Part shown: positions 11,035 to 23,354 of the stretch, piece after piece
How the letters are laid out: every line of letters starts with the position of its first letter
Position numbering within the stretch: position 1 is the first letter of the stretch
NCBI RefSeq assembly: GCF_002078875.1
Contig: NC_034415.1
Coordinates: 27,125,083-27,189,082, forward strand
DNA: 64,000 nt
Source of the DNA: Numida meleagris
Lineage: Eukaryota > Chordata > Aves > Galliformes > Numididae
Direction: 5' to 3'
Made by a program: the position numbers and the translations under genes
The notes under the pieces: generated by a model
What the model saw: the letters and a program-made list of their open reading frames with translations, nothing else
What the model was told of the DNA's origin: nothing
Databases searched by the model: none

Positions 11035-11120
11035 TCTCTCTTTCTTTCTCTCTCTCTCTCTCTCCCTCTCCCTCTCTCTCTCTCTCCGTCTCTCAACCTC
11101 ACACTCTCCCTCTTTCACTC
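11035..11120. repeat. (CT)n polypyrimidine microsatellite
   Basis: An interrupted CT/CCCT/TTCT repeat that is almost purely pyrimidine to about 11095 and then decays. It is the complement class of the GA tract at 8059, so the NFIA exon is flanked by a GA tract 5' and a CT tract 3' on the same strand. Confidence 0.85.
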
Positions 11121-12077
11121 CGGTCTATAGCATGTTTATAGCTAGCTAGCTGCAGATAATGGAGATTGGTAGATTGCATGATTAGGAAAATGAATGGATT
11201 TTATCGTTGGGCAAAGCAGCTTGCATTTTTGAGAGGTGGCTTTAAAATGCAGAGTTCTAATTTTGACCTTATTTTCTTTCGCTGATAATCTTTATTAATG
11301 CTCCTCTAATTCGTTTTGCCTGATCACAGTTAGTGTTTCTCTCGAGCCATCTGATGGAATGGCTAATATATTTTATCTTACTTGCCAAAACAGCAAGTGG
11401 TCGTAGCAGAAGAAAAATGCTATTTTTCTTTCTTGTAGGCAGTTAGTAATGTTTCAAACTGTTTCAGCAGAACCCACAGGATTTGTACGTTTTAACTATA
11501 ATTGCATTTCTCACCACCGTTTTAAGGCATTCTTTTGATATCTAATCTATTTTTCTCATGCTGTAATCAAAAAAATGCATAAAGAGTTATTATGTGACTA
11601 TATTGTAATGTGGTGTTTTAGCAGAAAACTTCCCAAAATGCTGTAAATTTGCATGAGAAGGAATATATACATATTTTTAAATACAGTAGCAAATACTTTC
11701 CCCAGTATAACAGCCTGAAGATGTGACAAGAACTGATTTGTTGAAAAAATAATCATAATTTTGGCACTTTTAATCTAAATTTGATGCTGTCATAGAGACA
11801 CTAAAGGGTTAGTCCCAGAAAAGTTTCAGTACTGTCTTGCATTTGTAACAAACATGTGCAGCTGTGCTACTTTTAAAAACATTTAGTTCAAGCTGATTAT
11901 TTTTTTTTAAATTATTTACTCCATCAAGCCTATATGATGTTGAGATGTGACTTTTATATATGTTCAGTAAGGACTGGTCTGCAAATCTCTTCCGCACCAG
12001 GTTACTGGAATACACACGGAGCGAACGTATGTATATATTGGGAGAAAATTCTGAGTGACAGCGCAGAAGTAAAGACC

Positions 12078-12165
12078 ATGGGCCCAATTCTGCCCAGCAT
12101 TCCAGTGCTGTCAGCCTGGAGTCCCTGTGTTTAGAGGAGCAGAGTGACACCAGCTTCACCCCGAG
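12078..12165. repeat. Possible ancient amniote interspersed repeat fragment
   Basis: Contains the word GGGCCCAATTCTGC and, further on, GTGACACCAGCTTCACC. Together these resemble a very old repeat common in sauropsid genomes, whose copies read roughly GGGCC-AATTCTG near one end and have a TACACCAG-type word inside. The match is from memory and degenerate. Confidence 0.3.
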
Positions 12166-12256
12166 TGCCTGGGAGCCACTCACAGCTTGAGAATCTCAGG
12201 CCAGGCAGTTGGAAGACCCAAACCTCAAACTGCTTTCTGTTGTGGAAGTATCTGCC

Positions 12257-12275
12257 AAAAAAAAAAAAAAAAAAA
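12257..12275. repeat. A19 homopolymer run
   Basis: Uninterrupted A run followed by GAAAC. No retroposon body is recognised immediately before it, so it is called only as a simple repeat. Confidence 0.8.
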
Positions 12276-15200
12276 GAAACCCAAAGCAAAAAAGGCCTTA
12301 TATTAATAACTAAGAAGGTATTTCAGATGACTCCGTGTGTGTGTTAGCATGCAAACTGCTGTTACTGAGTGTGACAGTTAAAGCAGATCTTCCAGTCATT
12401 TTCTAAAATAACTGTTTTCTGGTTTTATTATCCAACTGTCAATCCGTATTTTAGTATGTAGATCTTTATTTTCTTTAGATACCCTAAGTTAAAAGTTAAT
12501 TTGGTAAAGATACAAGACCGGATTTGTCCTGGTCATTTTGTTTGAACGTTTTTAACCTAACATCATTTTTTTCACTGAAAACACTTTTTGCTTTCACACC
12601 GCTGTGCAAAATATTTAGAGGAATAACTGAAATTGCTCAGGTCATGAGCAATTGCAAACTGTTAGTGGCATTTCTCTCAATTATCAACTAATGGAATCCT
12701 CACTATAAATTTCATTACAAATGAGATTAAAAATAATGGCACATCTAATAAATATTCAGTTTTGTCATATGGAAAGCTGGTTAGTCCTATTAAAGCTAAG
12801 AAAGTCCAGAAGCACAAAACGCTCAAAATTAGTGTTTATCTTTTAAATCACTGAACACATCTACACACAAATGCATTTACATACTCTTAAGTTTATCCTG
12901 ATGACCACCTCGTGCTGTTCTGCTGTTTGTGGCTTCGCAGATTTGTGCTTATCATTTATGGTATACAAAAAAGCATACATGTATTTATTGTTATCCTGGA
13001 CCTGCCGCTGTCAAAATAAGGAAGTATGATCAAAGTGCAACATTGTAGCATGGATTTTCTTTGTTTTGTACAGTAATTCTTGTATACTCACCCACTGCTC
13101 AACCATTGTATATAAGCTTTAATGAAAACTATTCCTTCCCTGTCGCAGTTGCTAAATTCCATGTATAACTTAAGTGCTTACGTTCAGTGCTTCGTTCTAC
13201 ATACTTCTACTACTTTATAGCGTCTTCATTCCCTGTGTATGTCCTCCTTTTGCCTACAAACATTTGCCCTAGTTGTTTTCCACTCTTTTTTCCTTCACCT
13301 GTCCTGAATATTGCCATGGATGTTTCTAATTTAAAGCCAGAGGAGTCAGTGGCTGATTAGAAGACAGGAAATTGGAGGATTAAACTGTCTGGTTGAACTT
13401 CCTTTACTTATCAGTCCTGTGTAACTGACACTGGATTAGAAACTCGTTGGGACAATTTCTACAATGTATTGGTACTTCTGTTTTCTTAATCTTTGTTCTT
13501 CTGGAGAAAGTATGAAAAATGAGAAAAATGGATAGTTTGTGGCAAAAAAAAACCAATACCTTTTTGTAGCACTGAAACACCGTACGTTTAATCTAAATGT
13601 ATATAAATGTCTTCAGATATGAAAATGAGTTCTGTTTTTTAAACTATGCAGATTTATAATATATATTTTAAATTAACTTAAGTACGTAAACAACCAAGCA
13701 AGAGATACTTTCAGGAAGGGGGAGGGAAATGACATCATTTTAGTAAGAAGAGAATGCGCCACGTTAACCCTTGTTCAACCCCTCAGGAACTTCCTTGTTT
13801 GTTGTAACGCGATGGCGCAGCCACAGCGCACCCTGAGGAAGGGGCACAGAGAAAAGGCAGCTGTCCCAAAAGCTTCATGAGGACTCGTGGTGCTATCCTG
13901 TGAGCCAGGAGCTGGGCTCTTGGTGTCCAGTTGGTGGCTGGAGGGCAGAAGGATGCTGTGTAGACAGCATTCTGAACAGGAGGAGAAGGAAGAGCACTGC
14001 TCCTTAGCCGTAGGGACCTGCTCGGTCTCTCTGTTGATGCCCATGTATTGTTTCCAGAGCCTGCCGTGGCATCTGGCAATGAAATTGTTGTGATAGCTCC
14101 CCCTGATCATATTATTACTTTTCCAACTATCTTGTGGGCTTCTAATCTGAAGCTGTGCTATAGCTAAGATACCTCTCTGCTATCACTCACCATTCATCGT
14201 CCTTTTAATTCTACACACTTAATCAGCTTTGGGTTGAGATCTGAAGAATCAAAACTTTGGAGAATTCTAGACCATGAAGGAAAAAAAAACGGGCACTGCC
14301 TTGGAAGGTCTAACACTGATCTGAATCCAAAGGTGCCAAGGCTGGTCATACACAGGAGTTTAAACATCAGGACTGGATCTTTAAATTGATGGGGATGTTT
14401 CTGAGGCTTTCTGGCAGTGTGCTACTCGTACATTAAGCAAGCCCTCAACTGATGGAGAAATCAAAAATGGAGATAAAAGAATATTCTGAGGGGTTTTGCT
14501 GGCAAAGTCCAAGTGTTTTCTGTAAGAACGAAAAACAATCTGAAACTTGTAGTAAGGGTGTAAATATCTGCTTTCTCTGCCTTTGGATGGAAGGAAAAAG
14601 GTAACATTTTCAGCTTGCTGAGAGGTTCCCTGAGTTCTAATCCCAGCGTGAAGAGTCTCGCTGTGCTGCTAGAGGCGTGCTTCACTCCTCTGCCTCAGAT
14701 GTGACCACTGACACTGATTAATATTTAAAGATGATTTTAGAATGAATCAAGTTGTATTTGTCTTCCAAATCAACAAAGAAATGCTAGTTCTTTATTGCAT
14801 GTTTTTACTTGATGATATCTTCAATTGCTATTTCCATCAGTCTCATTAGGAACTTCTCTCATGCATGTACTGCAGGATTTGTCCGGTAATAATGACATTA
14901 CTCTTTACAAATGCAGGAGCTTTTTACGTGCACGTACACACACTTTCCACATGCAGTACTCTCACGCTTTATGCAGTCTCAGAAAGCACAGACCCTACCA
15001 CGTTCCCAAGGAATACAGCAGTGCTCAGAGCAGCAGGAGCTGGTCTGACTGAGGTGCCTTCGGTGCTGGCATCATACAAGCCTAGAACAGCTCTTCTTCA
15101 CAAAGGTCTTTGAATTTAGAGTCACTGATGAAAATCTCTGGAGCTATTTTCCATGCAGTAGATTACTGGAAAGTAGTTCTCAGCTGAAAAGTCATTAGAA

Positions 15201-16103
15201 CAGATGAAATAGAAGCATTGGCTAATGGAGTGAGATTCAAAATATTTTGCCTGCACAAGCATGTCTTGTTCTTTGGTGGTTGTTTTTTCTTTTCAGAGGC
15301 TGTGAAACACAAAGTTAGCAATACAACTAGATATGGGTGGGAGTGTTGGATAGTACAGATGGCACTATAAGCTTGTAGACTTTTACTACCAATAATTGCA
15401 GTGCCCTTGCTTTCAAACAAGTGCAGGTTGCCCTTGATGTACACAAACAACCATATTAATTTCACAGCCCAATTGGAATCACATACACAAGATAGGGTTG
15501 TCAATAGGAGCAGTGTGGGAATTCAGTGCTCCTGGATAAGCCACAGAGACCTTTGCTTTAAACTTGAATAACTCAAAAGACACACTGTGTACGTGGTCAC
15601 GAACAGACATCTGAGAGTTCATGAGTATCTCAGAGGGAAGTTCTTGTATGTTTTTTTGGTTGTTTTTTTAAATTAGAATTCAGTTGTGCTGGAGAAAATG
15701 GACCTGATGCAGAATGGAAATGTGCTCATGTTCAGAAGTGGTCATCTTTACCAGTGTAACAGAAATGGGAAGTAGAGCATGGCTTAATGATTTACATAAA
15801 GGAAACATAAAGAGTGACCCAAATTAACCTTTTATATCCAATAAGAAAGAAGAAAAACTGTTCCATTTGATTGCTGATTCAGTTAACCTTTATTTTACTC
15901 CCAGGAACAAATGGGAACAACATGCCTGTGCACTTCTGTTTACCAGTGTTCTTTTGACTAAAAATTTTTTCTCTCTGATTTGGAAGGACTGGTTAAGAGA
16001 AATACGTTAAGTTTTAGACCAGCAGCACAAGAACAAATGTTCAAGGATTGTAAACCTCCTGAAGTAAAACTCAAATTAACTGATGCTCTATGCTTTTAAG
16101 TTA

Positions 16104-16165
16104 CCATAGAATCACGGACAGGTTGAACTGGGAAGGGATCACTGTGTCCAGTGCCTCTTGCCTTG
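16104..16165 (-). mobile_element. CR1 LINE 3' fragment (antisense)
   Basis: CCATAGAATCACGGACAGGT followed by TTGAACTGGGAAGGGATCA matches the reverse complement of the CR1 3' end, whose copies read as ATAGAATCA followed by GGTTGGAAGGGACC. Only about 60 bases are recognisable. It is a 5'-truncated, diverged, inactive copy, the usual state of CR1 in birds. Confidence 0.65.
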
Positions 16166-18139
16166 TCAGTGAGAGAGAATGTCCCTGTACTGAGAACTTA
16201 CAGTCGATATAAATGACAATGCTTACAAGCATTGCATGAAGTCTTGTTACTGCCTCTCCTTTTATCCAGATTTCTCAAGGAAATGAGGCTTAAAAGATCA
16301 CGCTGTCTGTCTGCTGTGTTCACTGAAGGAAGCTGTAGCATAAAACGTTATTTATTGCACCCAAAGAATTCCCTAATGTTCAAAAAAATGAAATTGTTTA
16401 AAAATTATTCATAAAGGTAAATGGTAACTTTCTTTTGAATTCTAACTGCTTCACCTAAGTTTATAGGAGATAACTCTTTTCTATGGCTAGAGGTAGAGCT
16501 GAAAATCTCTGGAGAAGATGTCTCTCTCTACAGTTGCCTTTTTTTTCTTTTTTTTTTTTCCAAGACCCTTAACAACATTTCTATAGACACCCATTTTTTC
16601 ATTCATAATGAAGTTTTCTATGAGCTTCCCACAGGAAAAAAAAATGGGCAATACCTTCCACAGAAGCATGTGAGCATGTAGGAAGAGAACATAGGCCTAA
16701 AATAATGAGAACCCTTCAATGAAGGCCAGGCAAGCAAGGACATTAGCTGATTTCTGATGTAAATTTGTGGCAAGAAGAGAAAGTCTGAAGAGGAGAACTA
16801 GCCAAAAGCATGGGTGTACAGCACAGGTACTGTAAGGGAGGGGAAAGAAGGAAAGCTTTGAGAATATGCTTTCCAGCATTATGAAGAAGAACGGTCAAGA
16901 GATCACGCCTGTATTGAGGCAGTTAATGGCACAAGTTTCTCTTGCTGTCCTTCAGATCTTGCTTTGAAGTTGTTTCTTTTTCATTACTTAAAATCTGATT
17001 CAGTAACATATGGGCTACCAACTGCTGTGGTCCTCCAGTAACTGGACCACTGCACAGACAGATAACTTGAGTTTCTTTTCCGCTCTTCAGAAGCACAGGC
17101 ATGGTTTGAATTGCAGATTAGGAACTCATTTGCTCAAACTCTTCTGCGCTGAGGCAACTCCATAGCAGGAAGCCAAGAGAGCCATAGGATGACAGCTCCA
17201 GCTGAACAAAACAAGGCTCCATGCCAACTTCATGAGATGCCCCCCGAGTCAGCAGTACCGCCACTTTTGACTTCATCTGCTCGATGTAGTATTTTACTGT
17301 TTGAAGGGACTGTGCTGTAAACTCTGGTGAAAACTGAAAAAGGAAAACATGAAAAAGAGGATCCCAGGCTGGCAAAGTGCCCCAGTGGTGCTGGATTCAG
17401 ATGTCTGAAGCGCAGTTGTGCATCACAACCTGCAGCCTTGCATCCTGGTGTCTCCCACTTGCAGCTTGACAAAGCCAGGGGTTTCACAGCACGGTAACCT
17501 CCAGGACCGCATGCCCTTGTAGTATTTTCACTTTCTCTCCCTTTCCTGTTCCTCTCGTCAGTTGTTCCCATCTTTGCGTGGTGCAGTCCAACTTTCTGCT
17601 ACCTGTCTCTTAGCACATCTGGTTTGATTGTGGAACTTTCCTGCTTGGAAACTGATCCTGCTTAAAACATGTGATTTTTCAGTTGTGTGCAATTATACTG
17701 GGGACAATAAAACCTTAGCTATGATACACTGGAAATATTTATCTAGGCAAAAAGTGAATGATTGGCTGCCTAACAACAGAAAGATCAATGGGCTGGGAAT
17801 TTTCATTTTCCCTTTAGACAGGAGAAGGGACTGGAGACAAAATGAGTGGAAGTTGTACCGTGAAATACAGTGTGAGACGAGGCCTTCTGGAATATGAGAG
17901 ATAAACAGACCGATAAGGGGGGAGTGACAGAGCTGCAGAGTTTTGAGGATGGTGACAATTCCAATTTGATGCAAACATCTGTTCATGTGCTTTGGATTGA
18001 AATAATCAAACACCTGTACTTCCATGTATGTGTTCATGCTTGCAAATTCCTTTGTTCTAATGAGTTTTCTGGGTGCGTACTCCAGGACGGGTGTGTATAA
18101 GCATGGTATAGAATTATTATTTGTATGCTGAAGGTGTTT
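16166..18139. other. Intron, non-coding
   Basis: No gene or mobile element recognised. A T-rich run lies at 16541-16560. Frames open between 17118 and 18037 on both strands overlap each other and have no recognisable domain, so they are taken as chance. Confidence 0.5.
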
Positions 18140-18160
18140 GCACCTGCAAAATGCAGGTGC
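18140..18160. repeat. Perfect 9-base inverted repeat containing two E-boxes
   Basis: GCACCTGCA, three A bases, then TGCAGGTGC. The arms carry CACCTG and CAGGTG, the E-box preferred by ZEB and SNAIL-type repressors. An AGGTG at 18132-18136 adds a third partial copy. It could be a compact binding site or a small hairpin. It lies about 75 bases before the SINE fragment at 18235. Confidence 0.5.
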
Positions 18161-18234
18161 CTGTTAAAGTCTGTGCTATTACAAGCAGATATGCAATGCG
18201 TTTCCCTTGGTTTCTGTAGAGATCTGCCAAATCT

Positions 18235-18345
18235 ATCCCTTTAACTTCTTTATGTCTCAGATTCCCTATCTATAGAGTAGAGTAATAAAACTCACCTCAA
18301 AAAGGGTGTTAGATGTTAATTAATTGTGTTTCCAGCATTATCAGA
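18235..18345 (+). mobile_element. MIR-type SINE fragment
   Basis: The run TTTAACTTCTTTATGTCTCAG, then CCTATCTATAGAG, AATAAAACTCACCTCA, GGGTGTTAGATG and TTAATTAAT follows, in order, the central part and tail of MIR-like CORE-SINEs (TTAACCTCTCTG, CCTCAG, CATCTGTAAAATG, ATAATA, ACCTACCTCA, GGGTTGTTGTGAGGATTAA). It is diverged but colinear, hence an ancient fixed copy. Confidence 0.6.
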
Positions 18346-18858
18346 AGGCAAGTACTGTAATTGTAATACACTATTTCATTAAAAAGTTACTTCGTGAATA
18401 TAAGCTCCTGAAGAATTAGAGAAGTTAAAAACAGGGAAGACCTAACAGGCTGTGGAATCTTTCCATCTAGCAGCAGTCTGTTCTTACTGTTTATTTATTG
18501 CTGACTTTTATGTTGCCTTTAAGCCAAACACTATGGGTTACTTATGTGGCATATGCTCTGAGCACAAGTAAAAGCAGTGTTCAGTGATTAATCGCTGAAT
18601 TGCTCTCTCAAAATCAAGATAATAATATAATAAGATCTGACTGGGGAAGGCTGGTGGTATGTATGCTCAGTCTGTGTAAGACAGAGAGATCTGTGTATCT
18701 TTCCAGTCTCTTGTATGCTGCTGTTCCATATTAAGTAGGAATTTGGTAGAATGAGTGGATTACTGGGATTTCATTAAAAATTAAATGTACAATTATTTAG
18801 ATGAATTTTTCACATATGCTTGTGGGCAAACAACTTTTGATTAGTTGTTGACATATAG

Positions 18859-18890
18859 TACACACAGTGTGTGTGCGCGCACATGTATAT
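18859..18890. repeat. Alternating purine-pyrimidine (Z-DNA-prone) segment
   Basis: TACACACA is followed by 24 bases (18867-18890) of strict purine-pyrimidine alternation of the GTGTGTGCGCGCACATGTAT type. The CA and TG arms around 18861-18874 are also self-complementary. Both Z-DNA and cruciform formation are possible. Confidence 0.6.
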
Positions 18891-21800
18891 TTACATGCAC
18901 GATATATAAATAAAATACAGACAGTAATGCAGTGTTAGTGAAGTCCACTGGTAATCATCGATGTGATGAGTCCTGTATAGGATGGACAGAAAGATCTTTC
19001 TCAAATTGAAAAATTGTTTTCACTGCATGACATTAATAATTGTTTATCCAGTGAACAGCATCAGAGCTCCTGACTGAGTGCAGCTCAGCCCAACCCTCTG
19101 CTCTAACTCATGGAAGAAGTTTCTTTTCCAAATGATGCTGGAGGAGGGAAGCTGCACAAAGCCCTTTTCTGTAGCGACTGTCACTGGCCTGGGGCTTTGG
19201 GATTTACATCTGTGGAAGGAACTTCCTCAGTTTGATTTTAATTAGAAATCAGGTGGTAATGCTGGGGAAAAAAAATTGTAAAGATCTGAAGTGTCTGAAG
19301 AGGAACGGCTTGAATAACACTGTATTAGTCATGAGGCAAGGAAGGAAGAATGTTGTCATGGTTTGAAAGTAACATTGTTCAGTAAACGAAGATGTGTGAA
19401 GCACTTGCTAAACTAAATTAGTTCCGAGGTTTGGTGCACATTTGTGTAATTCTGTTCATTGAGGCTTTGAACAATTGTGAAGGAAAACAGCAACAAATCT
19501 ATTAAGAAAAAAGCTTGAATTGCTTGCTCGTGGTGCTTATCTGCAGCCATTCAGCTGCCATTTCACGTGTTTCAGACAGAATAATAAGTCTGCGCAAATA
19601 AATACAAGTAACACAGTGTAAAACTACTGCAAATTCTACTTTGTGGCATCGATCTTATGAGGACTTTGCTTTCCCTCATCTGAGCAGAAGTTGTAGATGA
19701 GTTTTAGGACTCCGTGTCTCCTAAATTTTGCACAGAGGCTGTTCCTCGGGGGCTGACCTTTTTCTAATGCAGGGATTTGGTTTGCAGAAAAGGTAAATCT
19801 GTTGCCTTGAGTGTCCCCTGTAGGATAACGTGGAATAAATGCAGCCATATGCTTTTTATTATATTATCTTGTGATTAATTTCCCTAAGAGTTGGCACTCC
19901 CACCCCTTTACTGGGAGAGAAGAAACTGTCCGTGCTCTCAGGTTGTATTCTCAAGTACTTTAATGCGCTTCTGACATTTACCTCTCTGCCTGGGATCTTT
20001 ACCTCTGTGCCATTAGACTTGTTGCTGTCTTACTCAGTTAAGAAGTACAAATAGCCCCAGCATTGCCAGCTGCAGTCCCAGGCTGGATCATTACTCCAGA
20101 TTTGAGGTTAATCAACTGCAAATTCCATTAGCTTCATACAGAGTGAAAATAAAGAACAGACGGTCTCGCAGGCGAGCCAGAAGTCAGGTGCAGCACAATA
20201 CGGCCAGCCTTCAGGTAGAGGCGTTTTTTCCCTTCAGCTAACGTCTCTAGGATTAGACAAGGGTCAGATCGAAAAAGGATTTTCATCCTTTTATAGACAC
20301 TCTTAGTTTCGTTGTTGTTGTTTTCCCCCTTTTCTTTCCACTCTCAATTATAATTTTGATTCTGTTGAGGGGTTTTACCCTTTTTCTGCTGAATTCTATG
20401 GAAAGTCATTGCTGAGAATTATATTCTCAGACATCTTATGTTCTTTGCCTATCTGTTGATTATGCTGACAAGTTGCTTTATTTCTCAAGGAAGTGCTGTG
20501 CAAAGCTTGGGGGTGAGTTGGCTGCTCCAGACCCGTTTACTAAGATGCCAGTCTTGCAGTTGCTGACATAGACGTGCACCTTGGGAGCCCTTCCATTGAT
20601 TTCAATAGGACTCGCCATGTCAAAGCCAAGCACACAGGAGAGCAGTAGCAGGGAGTGGGCCTAGACGCTTCCCTGCTGTGTTCATGCTGTGCACTGTCTC
20701 CTCCTTACCCCCTGAACACTGCTTTTGCTCATCATTCGTGGTTTTCTCAGCAGCACTCGTAAAATTTGTTTGATGTTCCATTTCTTCTTGTATGAACTAC
20801 AAGCAGTCAGTGCATGTAGAAATAAAGTAATCTGGAACCTGGAATTAAAATCCTGAGGTTCCAACTGCTCTTGTCTGAAAACAGTCCCTCTGGTATTTCT
20901 CAATTCTCTAAAGCAGAAGTTTTCCTATTAAAAGGAAAGAACTCCAGCAAAGTCAGAATTCTCTGGCCAGAAGTTGAGATATGGCTGCATTCAGATTGCA
21001 CCTTCCAGACTAACTTCTGAAAAATCTACATTAGCACCATGTTTACAACTCAACATGAATCTTGTGTGCTGTGGCTTTTCTCTTTCCTCTGTGTTTCTCT
21101 GCCCACCCAGTTTTGGTGGCAACCGGAGGTGCCTGTCTGTATGTCTCCCTATATACACATGCTGGATTATCACTGGCATGCCATTACAAAAGGTTAGGGA
21201 AAATATTGCCGCCAACAGAACTAAAGATTAAATAATCCAATCTCTGGGAACTGTAAACTAACAATCACTACCACAAATGGGCCCTTTCTAATCATAGTTT
21301 GTGGTGGAATGAAAGATGCAATTGTCTGGAATTGATGAATATGGGATCCATGCTGGCTTCAGGGTCAAAGGTGATTTCATGCAAAGGTCCCTTTCTCTCT
21401 GGCACCGCTTCCTTTGTATAGCATAGCTTGGCAGCTATCTCTTTGCACTTCGGCTACCTGCCAATGCAGCTGGTACTGTGCAACTGTCTGGTACAGACTA
21501 CAAAGCATCACTCAGCAACCAGCAGCTCCGCATGGGGCCCCTTTTCTAGGATGACAAAGAAAGATGGGCTATACATTCTGCCATCTATGCCCATTAAAAA
21601 GACTCTTAAATTGCATTACTACAAGTTATTGTTAATTATGTAGTAGTCACTGGATCTGTATGATCCTTTAAGGGGCTGATAATCTTTTCTGTGTGCTGGC
21701 AGTATAAGTAATCAAGAGGGAAAATCAGTATTTTGTTGTGTAAAAAGTAAGCACTAACGTGGTAAGTTGCTCATGCATAGCCATATGAATGAAACCTTCA

Positions 21801-22446
21801 TGTGGATTGTGTACACCACAGGTTTGCAGCATATGCAAGAAAAAAAGCTGATTGAACTAGACAAATTACTTGTGAAGTTGTGTCCTTCTAGCTTCAATAT
21901 TCATGTTACAGCTAAGCTTGGAAAGTGTTTTTGTTAGTAAGCATTTATCCTGAAAGCTTGCTGGTTGTTAAAATGTGCCTTGAGCTGAAACTGAGATAGA
22001 AGAAAACAAAGTTTTTGGCTACATTAAAATAAACAATTTCAGTTTAGAACTCATGAAACTAACCTGTGTTTAAATGAAGGGATTCTGATAAAGTGGCAGC
22101 AGTGGTAGATTGAAGTGACAGTCATCATCCCAAATGCTTTTCTCCCTCAGTAGTGCGTTTTCCTCCTGTTCTTAAGAAACTGTTTGAAGTGTGCCCAGCA
22201 GGACAGTCCTGGTGCCTCCTAAGGCTGAGGTCCTGCTCACCTCCTGAGGAATGGCCGAGGTGATTCTGTGATGAATTGTGATGCAACTAAATCTGCAAGC
22301 CTGTTTCTAGTGATGTTTTCCAACTCGTGTCAGTCTGTCAGTGTAACTGGAATGGCTATTTTGGGGTGAACGAGTTAGACTAACCCTCTGTGGATATATA
22401 GCTGACTTAATGCATGGATATAAGGTGCACTGACTTAAATAACCTA

Positions 22447-22516
22447 GGCCAAATGCTTAACTCCTGTCTGGCATGGCTAAAGCTAATGGAGTTGCACCAA
22501 TGTACTCCTGCTGAAT
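22447..22516. repeat. Possible ancient amniote repeat fragment
   Basis: GGCCAAATGCTTAACTCCTG and then TAATGGAGTTGCACCAATGT resemble the sauropsid repeat with internal words TCAATGGAGTTACACC and flanking GGGCCAAAT. Both halves are in the expected order, though the copy is degenerate. The family was assigned from memory, without a search. Confidence 0.4.
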
Positions 22517-23314
22517 GTTCTGCACTTTGCTTTTCCCAAGATTTCAAGAAAACTGTTTAGGAAACGGTGAGACTTGTTTATTCATGATGGGGTTTTTTTT
22601 CCCCCTTTTCTCCTGCTTTCGCTGCTCTATTTATGATCTTGCACTTGCCTCCTGTAGAGCTGGCAACTGTCCTAAGATGTACACCAAATTGTGGGAGGGA
22701 AACAGCACCATTTCTGCACAGTACTGTTGTGAGAGCTAGTCTGTTGAACCACTTTTATTTCCTCTTTTGTTCAAATTACACAAAAATCTGAGACACCAGA
22801 TACAACAGGAGGGGAGACGAGAACCTTCAGTCTTCAGTTTCTCTCTTTCCTCCTTGCGTCTAATATTCCTTTTCTTGCCTTGTTCTGATAGCGGCTATTT
22901 GAAATAGTTATATATAATTTAACATTATACAAAAGTATTGTCATATCAAACATAGTGAAATGGATTCCAAAAACACCATCTGGTATTTGGGAATGCACTG
23001 TGAGTTGGGAACGTGAGAAGAGATATTCTTTGCCACTTTGCTTGGGACCCAGCCATTAGCAGTGTAATTGCCAAGAAAAGGTGACAGGCTTCAGGCTTAA
23101 TGCAAGTGGGTTTTTTTTTTTTCCTCTCTCCCAGCCTGTTAACTCTATGAGTCCTAAACCAAATGCAGAAGGCACCGTAATGGCAACGTGATGCTGAAAA
23201 ACAATAGGCTCCCTTAAATTAAAAGGCAGGGCAGAAAATGAAAACGATGGCTGGGCTCCTATAAGAAGGCTAGAGTAAGTGAAAGCAAAATAGGCTTGCT
23301 GAGAGGAGGAAAGA

Positions 23315-23354
23315 AATGAAGACACGTATACTTTAATGAAGACATGTATACTTT
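23315..23354. repeat. Tandem duplication, 2 x 20 bp
   Basis: The unit AATGAAGACACGTATACTTT occurs twice head to tail, with one C/T difference at the tenth base. Near-identity suggests a recent slippage or duplication event. It lies within otherwise unique intron sequence. Confidence 0.85.

Larger units (their letters stand above)
11121..16103. other. Intron, non-coding
   Basis: AT-rich DNA without a supported gene. It includes a possible ancient repeat at 12078, an A19 run at 12257-12275, and a moderately GC-richer stretch at about 13790-14060. That stretch keeps several overlapping short frames open on both strands, as expected by chance. The AT-rich block at 12660-12850 has homeodomain and MEF2-like words. 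Confidence 0.5.
18346..23314. other. Intron, non-coding
   Basis: No gene supported. It holds an alternating purine-pyrimidine segment at 18867-18890, a SINE-like word (TTCCATTGATTTCAATAGGA) at 20590-20609, and a possible ancient repeat at 22447-22516. A T-rich run lies at 23110-23122. Open frames are all under about 90 codons and show no domains. Confidence 0.5.
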
